A stretch of DNA of 34,242 nucleotides, from the NCBI GenBank assembly GCA_002633005.1, contig NMRA01000392.1:142510-176751 (forward strand), written 5' to 3'. This document shows positions 30,301-33,954 of the stretch, in pieces. Positions within the stretch are counted from its first letter, which is position 1. Every line of letters begins with the position of its first letter. Position numbers and translations under genes: made by a program. The stretch is from Phoronis australis (lineage: Eukaryota > Phoronida > Phoronidae). Under the pieces are notes generated by a model, which was not told the DNA's origin, searched no databases, and worked only from the letters and a program-made list of their open reading frames with translations.

Positions 30301-33079
30301 GATTAAGATGCTCAAAGCACATGTTGTGGCAATCGAAAACAAAGATTTCTGCGATTTTTGGAGATCAAGCTAAATTCATAAGTTGCAACACGTTACCACT
30401 GAAATGAACAAGAATTCACGTTAACACGAATTAATTCGGAATTTTTTTGAGGGAGGACACCCAATCCCCCGGGAGGTGCCCCGTCTCTCATGCTCACTGG
30501 TTGTCGAGATGACTGAGGGCACTGATTTCTTCGGAAATTACCTAAAAATCCCATACAATTAATTACGAATTTAAAAAAGGTCTTAACTAATTAATTGCTT
30601 CTCAAAGAGGGCCGTGTGTGGGTTTCGATTGCCATATGACAGCCAAACATGTCAGTTATTTTCTTCCTCCGCACGGTTTCATTGGTTTCGGGTTTACAAG
30701 ATTCAAAAGCTATTTTGACAATTAGATTGAAGTCAATCTTGTAGCAAACGAGTGCACTTGAGTGAAAATCGAAAAAATCTCAGTCGTCCGACCTCCAAAC
30801 AGCAAGATGCACAAGATGATTGTCGCCAATGTGAAATATCCCTCTAAGAAATTGCGTTTCAATACGTTGTATGTTGCGACATAGACTGGTGAAAGTCGGT
30901 TTGTTTAATTATCATTTGTCCCTCAACTCCAAGAGGCAAGAGGGGAAAGGGCAGCCACCAGTAATTCGAGGATTTTGGAAATTACCTTAAGGTAGTGTAC
31001 CAGCAACCTCGGCAGCGCACCCTTTCAAAATGTACCTTCAAACATGGCCCTAATTAATACTGTGCCTAAAGAAGCTAAAAACTCTGTTAAAGTGAATCTT
31101 GGCCTTGGTCTATTTCTCCCTGAGTATTTCCCTAGCTTTCAAAGCCAGCGGTGGGTGTTTCTTACGCTAAGTTTATACTCACGTAAGAGTTTGGTAATAG
31201 GTTACACCAGTCTTTGGCACCCTTAAACGTGACCTTCATAAAAGTATCCCTAAATCTGTAACGCGTGTAAAGTGTTCAGGTCTCGTGAATTTTTGTACAA
31301 ACAAAGAGATTTTTGAGGCTGCCTCCCCGGGTCAGCTCTTAGACAGGAAAGCCTGCACGCCTATGGAGGTGCAAGATTATTAACGAATAGCGGAGAGGCG
31401 GAAGTGATGCCGACAAGAGAGGGAAATTGGGTCCGAAGGGGGAAAGGGAAAATTTTCTTTTAAGTCGAATTAGTTAGATAACGTTTATCTATCTACTGGC
31501 CTGGGTTCAGTGGCGGATTGGGAGAGGCAGGTAGCTCGTGCCCCCTAACCTAAACTTCTTCCAGATTCCATTTGGCAGTTCGGGGTGTGAATGTCTGACG
31601 GGCAAAATTCTGGTTAATACTCTGCCCTGCCCCCATCCCAATCAAAATCTTGGACCCGCCTCTGGAGTTCAATTTTATGAGGTAGTTGGGACCGACCTGC
31701 GTCAGGGCTACAACAAATGCCCTACGTGGCGGATTTGAACAAAATACGAATTAAACACGATTGCGAGATACGTGTATCCATCCTCATGTGTCTGGGTTCT
31801 TTCCAGCCCGTTCCAGCTACGGATGATAAACGATCAGATGATGTTACTAGAAAGAGCTTTCACCGACCCAGCAGGATTGCCTGAACGGTTCTATGAGAAG
31901 TATGTAACTTGCCTTGTGTTAATCTTGAACAACAGATCCAATAATTTTGTAGTAAGTGCCATGTTCTCTTAAAAATGATCTGGCCATAGTTAATTTTCGA
32001 CACTCATAGGGCTTGATAATCACAGAACACAGTCCTATTTTTATCATTCTCGGTTCTAAGTTTATTTAGGCCTAAAGTGATTATAAACCTGTTTTTCAAA
32101 CGTTTGATTTACGCCAATTATTATATCCTTCTCCAGTACGCCCGTAACTGCTTTATAAATTAGCTCGACATGGCGTGTCTTTGTCCACCATTGTCTAAAC
32201 CAGTAATGAACAGGGCATTGTCAATTCTTTGCAAACACAGAACTCATCATGAGTATTGAGCATGCGGTCACCTGTGCTATTTTATTTGTATCCATCTATT
32301 CGGCAGTCTGTGTCTTGTTCTTGATAAAGAACGCGCCGCTCGAAAGGTGGGGAATATTTTAATATATTTTAGTACCGACTCTCGTCGATTTATTTTTACT
32401 GTGTTTACTATTTTTTATTCTTATCCGTGGGTAACTGCACGGTATTCCAGCATCTAGTTTATTTATTTAGTAATGAGCAAATTGAGACAGAGTGATAGAT
32501 GTTAAAGTACTCTCCCCTGAACGGAACTTGGCTTTGTAAACACTTTATGGCACATGAACGCAAGGTATTGAATAGGCCTATCTTTAAATGAATACGGTTA
32601 CGAAAGCTCGAATTTGCATGCGTGTTTGTAACATGAATATAGGGCTCACCAAGAGCAGGCTCGTCGTACCTGATGTGTTTGTATTTGGGACTAAACTGTG
32701 CTAACCATAGGCCTAATGTACTACAACACTAAATGAGAAACCTTCAACAAGAGTTTTATTGTGCCAAAATCGTGGGGGTACATACCGAGCATAAGCCCTG
32801 CTGTCTAGTGTTGCCAACCATATGCTGCCTATTGAGAAGGCGCTGCTGTTTTCCAGACACGTCGTCTACGCTCCAAGCAGCAAGAACACCTACGCCAGTT
32901 CGAGCTTCCCAGGACTGGCTGACGCCCTGTTCGACATTGATCACCTTCAGGGAGAGGAAGAGGACAAAGCCTGGCAGCTTGTTGAACAGCAGCTGGCCGT
33001 GACAACGTTCACTTTGCACTCGGCCGCATCAACCGTTGATGAAGTCACTAATTTGTTCAGGAAGGGGAAGACTGCCTGA
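5739..33079 (+). CDS. FOLH1/NAALAD2-like: M28B zinc peptidase of the glutamate carboxypeptidase II / NAALADase family (16 coding exons, 748 residues)
   Basis: Join of 5739-5929, 12776-12935, 13795-13926, 16595-16723, 17804-17987, 18723-18912, 20473-20558, 22010-22129, 23040-23122, 25042-25173, 26272-26351, 27049-27139, 27672-27927, 28800-28896, 31807-31899 and 32857-33079. The total of 2247 nt keeps frame across every junction. Order: cytoplasmic tail, one membrane helix (about 5-27), protease-associated segment, M28 catalytic domain (about 330-580), C-terminal helical dimerisation domain. Zinc ligands H366, D376, E414, D442, H538 and catalytic E413 are present, as are calcium ligands T259, Y262, E422, E425. 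N-glycosylation sequons (N111, N143, N182, N186 and others) fit an extracellular ectodomain. The GCPII acidic-substrate residues are largely replaced (S452, S504, D519, T521 in S1; T249, T686 in S1'), so NAAG or folate hydrolysis is doubtful. An NAALADL1-like aminopeptidase role is as likely. Confidence 0.95.
6085..7598 (-). mobile_element. Non-LTR retrotransposon remnant, RT palm to 3' end (minus strand)
   Basis: Minus-strand translation shows [13 protein letters not shown] then [18 protein letters not shown] and [16 protein letters not shown], the reverse transcriptase motifs around a Y.DD site. Farther on come [38 protein letters not shown] and [16 protein letters not shown], matching the C-terminal region of CR1/L2-like ORF2 proteins. 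It ends near 6085 in an AT-rich 3' tail with AATAAA-like repeats. Frameshifts and stops make it inactive. It continues at 10776-11950 on the other side of an inserted element. Confidence 0.8.
6581..6626. repeat. Two-copy 22-23-bp tandem duplication
   Basis: ACGTTGAATTTGATGACATA is followed directly by ACGTTGAGTTTGATGACATG. The duplication is local and lies inside the LINE remnant. Confidence 0.7.
7599..10775. mobile_element. 3.2-kb non-autonomous element with 25-bp terminal inverted repeats, inserted in the LINE
   Basis: CAGCACACATCACGAATTTT at 7599 continues TTGTCC(A)ACCGG. Its reverse complement ends at 10775, with 25 exact bases and then RACCGG shared. Both subterminal regions are rich in CCGAC/CCGGCC. 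The minus-strand LINE reading stops at one edge ([13 protein letters not shown]-like, near 10780) and resumes at the other (near 7598), so the element is an insertion. No transposase was recognised in the interior. The only long frame (9255-9584, 109 residues) has no motif I know. A clean target duplication was not found. Confidence 0.8.
8309..8899. mobile_element. 591-bp MITE with TATG..GGGGAAAGTGTCGCCG ends and GAAGAG target duplication
   Basis: The left end is TATGGCGCGTTGAGGGGAAA then GTGTCGCCG. The reverse complement of the right end is TATGATGGGCCGTTGGGGGG then AAAGTGTCGCCG. GAAGAG flanks both sides (8303-8308 and 8900-8905), a 6-bp target-site duplication. Inside each end are repeated ATTACGCTCGTAA/TTACGAGCGTAAT blocks, including a perfect 24-bp palindrome at 8436-8459. 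It is non-coding and nested in the 3.2-kb element. Confidence 0.88.
10776..11950 (-). mobile_element. Non-LTR retrotransposon remnant, endonuclease end to RT fingers (minus strand)
   Basis: Minus-strand translation gives WNESDHQF (SDH-type endonuclease end), [20 protein letters not shown] with [20 protein letters not shown] (linker typical of LINE ORF2), [16 protein letters not shown], then [29 protein letters not shown] and [20 protein letters not shown]. These are the early RT blocks, in order, and lead into the palm found at 6085-7598. Several stops and frameshifts. The 5' limit is uncertain. Confidence 0.75.
12008..12811. repeat. 402-bp direct duplication across a single N, including the start of exon 2
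   Basis: 12008-12408 is repeated at 12411-12811 with about seven substitutions and one T-run indel (roughly 98% identity by eye). Copy 1 ends with the exon 2 acceptor and the first 35 nt of exon 2 (12374-12408), then the N at 12409, then copy 2, which leads into the intact exon. This is what two overlapping, unmerged allelic contig ends would look like. Confidence 0.92.
12020..12300 (+). repeat. Dispersed repeat, copy related to 28262-28560
   Basis: Shared blocks in the same order and orientation include CCCATGCATTTCCCA, GACTGATAAATCG, ACAATGGGAGGGGTTGAC, TTTAATGGGCAACTATATGT, CTTCTGCCCA-like and GAAGTCAATTTCTCGCTGTC. A second, nearly identical copy lies at 12423-12702 through the local duplication. 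No coding capacity; class unknown. Confidence 0.65.
12776..12935 (+). CDS. FOLH1/NAALAD2-like: Exon 2 (residues 64-117)
   Basis: Acceptor AATTGAACAG. After completing R64 it encodes [20 protein letters not shown], then [11 protein letters not shown] and [15 protein letters not shown]. The PHLAGT, KEFG and YDVLLSYP blocks are hallmarks of the M28B N-terminal region. N111 is a glycosylation sequon. The donor CAG|GTAATA is phase 0. Confidence 0.95.
12936..13794 (+). other. Intron 2
   Basis: 0.86 kb, GTAATA to TTTGGTCAG. It holds a short impure CA-rich tract near 13295-13320 and otherwise nothing recognised. Confidence 0.85.
13795..13926 (+). CDS. FOLH1/NAALAD2-like: Exon 3 (residues 118-161)
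   Basis: Encodes [20 protein letters not shown] then [30 protein letters not shown] aligns with the VPPFSAFSPQGMPE segment of human GCPII. N143 lies in an NNS sequon. Both boundaries are phase 0 with the donor GAG|GTGAGT. Confidence 0.93.
14140..14240 (+). repeat. Dispersed repeat shared with 30435-30590
   Basis: Both stretches carry a C-rich block (AATCCCC then GATGCCCC or GAGGTGCCCC) followed by TTCGGGAATTGCCTAAAAAT or TTCGGAAATTACCTAAAAAT and an AT-rich tail in the same order. A weaker match lies near 30960 (TTTTGGAAATTACCTTAAGG). Class unknown. Confidence 0.45.
15050..15470 (+). pseudogene. Ty3/gypsy integrase C-terminal remnant
   Basis: [20 protein letters not shown] at about 15070-15130 resembles the SPAQLLMGRR.R..LPT segment of gypsy integrases. 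[14 protein letters not shown] at about 15337-15380 resembles the G..YRRNRRHLRK segment that closes many gypsy pol proteins. Order and spacing fit, but the frame is broken between them. LTRs were not found. Assignment by motif recall only. Confidence 0.5.
15488..15768. repeat. 280-bp palindromic element with about 114-bp arms
   Basis: Left arm 15488-15602, right arm 15655-15768, spacer 52 nt. Shared blocks include AGTTTATCCCGTTCAATCCG, CCATCTTTTTGA, TCACGTGACCTA, TATATAAGT and CGAAAAGATTTCTG, then a more diverged tRNA-like part. Identity is roughly 85-90% by eye. It could fold into one long hairpin. It is either a foldback element or two SINE copies head to head. Confidence 0.88.
15617..15689 (+). 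other. tRNA-like sequence (SINE head or tRNA pseudogene) at the palindrome centre
   Basis: GGTCCCGATGGCTCAGTAGC opens with a box A-like TGGCTCAGTAGC. A 5-bp anticodon-like stem TCTGC/GCAGA encloses ACGGTTA, and box B is GGGTCGAGTCC. The ends GGTCCCG and CGGGGAC pair with a mismatch at position 2. The base before the anticodon-like GGT is C rather than the usual T33, and the T stem is imperfect, so a functional tRNA is unlikely. The left palindrome arm carries an antisense 3' half with GATTCGAGTTC. Confidence 0.55.
16595..16723 (+). CDS. FOLH1/NAALAD2-like: Exon 4 (residues 162-204)
   Basis: Encodes [20 protein letters not shown] then [20 protein letters not shown] and [14 protein letters not shown] and GKIVI.RYGK.FRG are strongly conserved in the family. 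R201 corresponds to human GCPII R210 in the S1' pocket and is retained. Two sequons, N182 and N186. Donor AAG|GTAGGT, phase 0. Confidence 0.96.
16724..17803 (+). other. Intron 4 with AGGTCA-bearing repeat units
   Basis: 1.08 kb. Units of a dispersed repeat occur at about 17155-17375, 17476-17520 and 17580-17665. The first 430 bp shows nothing recognised. Confidence 0.8.
17155..17665 (+). repeat. Dispersed repeat units with ACCAATGTGTAGGTG and GACCTTGAC...AAGGTCA
   Basis: Recurring pieces are ACCAATGTGTAGGTG (17163), GAGGTGTAGGTGGGG (17589), TTTCAAGGTCACAGTGAGAA (about 17346), TTTTGGCGACCTTGACTCCG (about 17485) and TTTTGGTGACCTTGACTTCG (about 17624). Further members lie at 20899-21105 and 21744-21790. 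Several units contain TCAAGGTCA. Confidence 0.7.
17804..17987 (+). CDS. FOLH1/NAALAD2-like: Exon 5 (residues 205-266)
   Basis: Encodes [20 protein letters not shown], then [13 protein letters not shown] and [13 protein letters not shown]. This is the protease-associated segment: AAG..LYSDP.DY, LPG.GVQRG and GDP.TPGYP are family blocks. T259 and Y262 match the calcium ligands T269 and Y272. T249 replaces human N257 of the S1' pocket. Phase 1 donor ACAG|GTAAG. Confidence 0.97.
17988..18722 (+). other. Intron 5
   Basis: 0.73 kb with an AAT/GAT trinucleotide run at about 18640-18680. A weak relative of the AGGTCA repeat lies near 18210-18250. No gene seen. Confidence 0.8.
18723..18912 (+). CDS. 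FOLH1/NAALAD2-like: Exon 6 (residues 266-329)
   Basis: Completes D266, then encodes [37 protein letters not shown] and [14 protein letters not shown]. The blocks LP.IP.HPIGY.DA and SWRG.L.V.Y are characteristic. The donor is taken as CG|GTAGGA at 18913 because it restores frame with exon 7 (R329). An alternative GT four bases upstream would break it. Confidence 0.93.
19059..20028. mobile_element. Inverted-repeat (foldback-like) element interrupted by the gap
   Basis: Left arm 19059-19160 and right arm 19924-20028 are reverse complements, about 80% identical by eye. They share TCTCGAGATGAGA, TATAAACTTCATGA, TCCGAAAG and TTATTCAT. Within each arm ATGAG.CCGAAAG.TAA occurs twice about 33 nt apart. 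The interior beyond 19310 is unknown. It could be a DNA transposon, a foldback element or a Penelope-like element with inverted terminal repeats. Confidence 0.7.
19311..19923. other. Assembly gap of 613 N
   Basis: Unsequenced. The right gap edge falls at the inner end of the inverted repeat's right arm. Open frames reported across it consist of X residues and mean nothing. Confidence 1.
20429..20446 (-). promoter_or_regulatory. ERR/NR5A-type motif next to exon 7
   Basis: CGTGACCTTGACCTCT, read in reverse, contains AGGTCAAGGTCACG, an extended nuclear-receptor half site (TCAAGGTCA). It lies about 30 nt before exon 7 and may simply be a fossil of the dispersed AGGTCA repeat. Confidence 0.3.
20473..20558 (+). 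CDS. FOLH1/NAALAD2-like: Exon 7 (residues 329-358)
   Basis: After completing R329 it encodes [20 protein letters not shown] then VIRGAYEP. This matches the KVKM.. N.EVTRIYNV.G.LRGA.EPD strand leading into the catalytic domain. Short exon; the acceptor is TTGACTTCAG and the donor CCAG|GTGAGG, phase 1. Confidence 0.94.
20899..21105 (-). repeat. Composite repeat linking the AGGTCA unit to a CGGA array (inverted relative of 33950-34242)
   Basis: Contains TTTGTACCAATGTGTAGGAG, TTTAATGTCACAGTAAGAAA, then GTCAAAGGGTTTTGG, GATAGAGCAGCGGACGG, a CGGA array (about 21025-21060) and ATGACGGCATAAGAATATGG with GGGCGCAT. The second half matches 33955-34105 read in reverse. Confidence 0.8.
21306..21392. repeat. 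(CT)n microsatellite with CTCC flanks
   Basis: CTCCCTCCCTCC grades into about 24 CT units (21331-21378), then CCCTCTCTC. Ser-Leu or Arg-Glu open frames across it are repeat artefacts. Confidence 0.97.
22010..22129 (+). CDS. FOLH1/NAALAD2-like: Exon 8: first zinc-ligand exon (residues 358-398)
   Basis: Encodes [20 protein letters not shown] then [13 protein letters not shown]366 and D376 are the zinc ligands (human H377, D387), and D368 of the HxD motif is kept. The usual GGHRDSW is GNHHDAW here, so the residues flanking the ligand differ. Phase 1 donor TCAG|GTACC. Confidence 0.97.
22130..23039 (+). other. Intron 8
   Basis: 0.91 kb of plain intron DNA, nothing recognised. It ends in a strong pyrimidine tract, TCTTTTGCTGTTCTTGCAG. 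Confidence 0.85.
23040..23122 (+). CDS. FOLH1/NAALAD2-like: Exon 9: catalytic glutamates (residues 398-425)
   Basis: Encodes [20 protein letters not shown] then IGSNEWVE. E413 is the catalytic base and E414 the bridging zinc ligand (human E424/E425). E422 and E425 match calcium ligands E433 and E436. The block GWRPRR.I.F..W.AEE.GL.GS.EW is diagnostic of the family. Confidence 0.97.
23123..25041 (+). other. Intron 9 (1.9 kb), AT-rich
   Basis: Very AT-rich around 23700-24350, with a short imperfect GT tract near 24385-24420. Small open frames only; nothing recognised. It ends with ATGTAATTTAG. Confidence 0.8.
25042..25173 (+). CDS. FOLH1/NAALAD2-like: Exon 10: third zinc-ligand exon (residues 426-469)
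   Basis: Encodes [20 protein letters not shown] then [20 protein letters not shown] and ATKK. D442 is a zinc ligand (human D453). The position of human R463, part of the S1 arginine patch, is S452. INVD rather than INAD is also, as I recall, the form in NAALADL1. Donor AAG|GTAAGA, phase 0. Confidence 0.96.
25174..26271 (+). other. Intron 10
   Basis: 1.1 kb with a hairpin at 25864-25918 and GTGACA-rich AT sequence near 25300-25350. No gene seen. Acceptor CTACTTTTCAG. Confidence 0.8.
25864..25918. repeat. 55-bp hairpin
   Basis: CAAACCAAAATCTATTACAC with GGAG pairs with GCTCC, ATGTAATATAAG and TTTGGTTTG around a 5-nt loop. About 25-nt arms with three or four mismatches. Probably a tiny foldback repeat. 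Confidence 0.7.
26272..26351 (+). CDS. FOLH1/NAALAD2-like: Exon 11 (residues 470-496)
   Basis: Encodes [20 protein letters not shown] then PAGKLP. LYDAW aligns with SLYESW of human GCPII; the segment is about four residues shorter than there. Donor AT|GTAAGA, phase 2, joins with exon 12 to make M496. Confidence 0.92.
26352..27048 (+). other. Intron 11 with a 115-bp MITE
   Basis: 0.7 kb. The MITE at 26859-26973 is the only recognised content. Confidence 0.85.
26859..26973. mobile_element. 115-bp MITE with TGGCGTAGCCAC terminal inverted repeats
   Basis: TGGCGTAGCCAC at 26859-26870 and its exact complement GTGGCTACGCCA at 26962-26973. Similarity extends inward through GAGGGAC-type blocks. TGGCGTAGCCA ends are common among small animal DNA transposons. 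No convincing target duplication. Confidence 0.8.
27049..27139 (+). CDS. FOLH1/NAALAD2-like: Exon 12 (residues 496-526)
   Basis: Encodes [20 protein letters not shown] then [10 protein letters not shown]. In human GCPII this region carries N519, R534 and R536 of the S1 site; here they are S504, D519 and T521. GSGSDYA.F and S.D..YT.D are, as I recall, the NAALADL1-type residues. Confidence 0.97.
27140..27671 (+). other. Intron 12 with a tRNA-derived SINE
   Basis: 0.53 kb, GTAATC to ACTTTTTAG, with the SINE head at 27542-27624 on the minus strand. Confidence 0.85.
27542..27624 (-). mobile_element. tRNA-derived SINE head
   Basis: On the minus strand GCAGTGTGACCTACATGTAG starts an 83-nt tRNA-like sequence ending ACACTGC, giving a perfect 7-bp acceptor-like stem GCAGTGT/ACACTGC. 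A box B-like GGTTTTGAGTTCC and a T stem GTGG/CCAC follow, while the anticodon arm is degenerate. A body probably continues to lower coordinates, near 27380. Box B deviates from GGTTCGANTCC, so pol III activity is doubtful. Confidence 0.65.
27672..27927 (+). CDS. FOLH1/NAALAD2-like: Exon 13: last zinc ligand and start of dimerisation domain (residues 527-612)
   Basis: Encodes [20 protein letters not shown], then [17 protein letters not shown] and [19 protein letters not shown]538 in PLYHSVYET is the fifth zinc ligand (human H553), and Y537 matches S1' Y552. DP.FKYH and LPMNV..Y are the family's post-catalytic blocks. The largest exon, phase 0 to 1. Confidence 0.97.
27928..28799 (+). other. Intron 13
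   Basis: 0.87 kb containing the dispersed repeat at 28262-28560. Otherwise unremarkable. Acceptor AATGTCTTTTCAG. Confidence 0.85.
28262..28560 (+). repeat. Diverged copy of the dispersed repeat found before exon 2
   Basis: Matches 12020-12300 in order: GTCCCATACATTCTCCA, GACTGATAAAGCG, ACATTGGGAGGGGTTGAC, TTTTTAATGAACCACTGTG, CTTCTGCCCA and GAAGTCGATTTCTC. Two introns of one gene therefore carry members of the same non-coding family. Ends not defined. Confidence 0.65.
28800..28896 (+). CDS. FOLH1/NAALAD2-like: Exon 14 (residues 612-644)
   Basis: After completing A612 it encodes [20 protein letters not shown] then [11 protein letters not shown]. It aligns with [20 protein letters not shown] of human GCPII, part of the C-terminal helical bundle. 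Donor GA|GTAAGT, phase 2. Confidence 0.94.
30435..30590 (+). repeat. Dispersed C-rich repeat, second copy
   Basis: Counterpart of 14140-14240: a GAGGACACCCAATCCCCC block, GAGGTGCCCC, then TTCGGAAATTACCTAAAAAT and an AT-rich tail. Longer than the first copy by an internal segment. Confidence 0.45.
31508..31664. mobile_element. MITE with CAGTGGCGGAT-type ends
   Basis: The left end is CAGTGGCGGATTGGGAG. The right end in reverse is CCAGAGGCGGGTCCAAG. Interior about 130 bp, C-rich, non-coding. Same end type as 1129-1346 and 33151-33274. Confidence 0.5.
31807..31899 (+). CDS. FOLH1/NAALAD2-like: Exon 15 (residues 644-675)
   Basis: Completes D644 and encodes [20 protein letters not shown] then [30 protein letters not shown] is one of the most conserved blocks of the C-terminal domain. 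The donor is read as AA|GTATGT at 31900, which keeps frame (K675). Confidence 0.95.
31900..32856 (+). other. Intron 15
   Basis: 0.96 kb of AT-rich sequence, nothing recognised. Ends CTGCTGTTTTCCAG. Confidence 0.85.
32857..33079 (+). CDS. FOLH1/NAALAD2-like: Exon 16: C-terminus and stop (residues 675-748)
   Basis: Encodes [20 protein letters not shown] then [20 protein letters not shown] and ends FRKGKTA before TGA at 33077. HV.YAPSS.N.Y...FPG..DALFDI and the final helix are typical. T686 replaces K699 of the human glutarate sensor, while Y687 (Y700) is kept. Confidence 0.97.
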
Positions 33080-33150
33080 GAGATAACACGAATCGCAGTT
33101 AAACGGATAGATTGATTTAAAGGATGCATATAATTAACTACTGAAACACC

Positions 33151-33274
33151 TGGTGGCGGATCTACCGGTTTGGGGGTACATGGGATTTAAAAGCCCTCAA
33201 TAAATTGTTTTTGTTCTGTCGCCATATTGTGACGGTAGATTGTGTAAATTTCCATGAGTGTAGATCCGCTGCAG
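33151..33274. mobile_element. 124-bp MITE in the 3' UTR
   Basis: The left end is TGGTGGCGGATCTACCGG. The reverse of the right end is CTGCAGCGGATCTACAC, so GCGGATCTAC is shared exactly. It begins 72 bp after the stop codon and includes the AATAAA at 33199. Confidence 0.6.
33199..33204 (+). terminator. Polyadenylation signal AATAAA
   Basis: First AATAAA after the TGA, 120 bp downstream, followed by a T-rich segment (TTGTTTTTGTTCTGT) suitable as a downstream element. Later AATAAA copies lie near 33787 and 33863. Confidence 0.65.
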
Positions 33275-33279
33275 CCATT

Positions 33280-33553
33280 TGCTTTTTAATGTCGACAAAA
33301 TTCCGTCTAATTAATTCTAATTGGGCCGTCCCGGACGATAGGACTCTTCTCTGTCCCGGAGGTTAGAAAGCGCGTTGTTTCCCGTGCCATGGTTTGGAAT
33401 GTCGGGCACATTTTCGCAGGTCATGTGGGAACTGCCGAAGTTTATGACCGCGGCAATATTTTTGATTTAAACCGTTTGACACTACCGGAATAGACATGGC
33501 ATATTCAAAAGGGGATTGTATTCGATTCAAAATTAACGCTATCGCCGACGAAT
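33280..33553. other. Downstream DNA, nothing recognised
   Basis: Moderately GC-rich with two CCCGGA pairs near 33330-33360. No gene or repeat recognised. Confidence 0.4.
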
Positions 33554-33600
33554 TTGTTTTACCCACCCCCTCCGCATTTTCGTATCTTTGACTTATGTCA

Positions 33601-33805
33601 GGGAGGCAAGGCACTCATCCGAAATTGCAGCCTACAGCACAACGTTAGTACTTCGCTGGTACTGGAAGGGCACATAGGGGTAATGCAGCGGAGAAAAACT
33701 TGTAGAGATGACGACGACAAAAAATGTGTGGAACTTCAATGCCGCGAATTACAAAAATGCTTGACGGATCTTGTGGCAATACGGGTAAATAAAGCAAGAT
33801 TCTAG
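33601..33805 (+). CDS. Possible terminal exon of unknown gene
   Basis: An acceptor-like TTTGACTTATGTCAG at 33586-33600 precedes an open stretch that includes VMQRRKTCRDDDDKKCVELQ and CRELQKCLTDLVAIRVNKAR and ends in a stop at 33803-33805. An AATAAA (33785-33790) overlaps its end. Composition is protein-like with four cysteines, but I know no family and no partner exon is visible. It could be an alternative last exon, another gene or chance. Confidence 0.22.
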
Positions 33806-33954
33806 TGTTGCTGTGTATACCGTGCATAAGGTGATTCAATGTTGTACAAACTTTAATGGCATAAATAAAATAAATTGAAAAAGGACATACGTCTTCCTCA
33901 CAAGTTTAATTACTGTGGACTGCTGTTATTAATTGATATACTGTGTTCATTTTT

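Larger units (their letters stand above)
28897..31806 (+). other. Intron 14 (2.9 kb)
   Basis: AT-rich, with a dispersed C-rich repeat at 30435-30590 and a MITE at 31508-31664. The remaining stretches (28900-30430 and 30600-31500) show only short unrelated open frames and no RNA gene that I can see. Confidence 0.8.
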
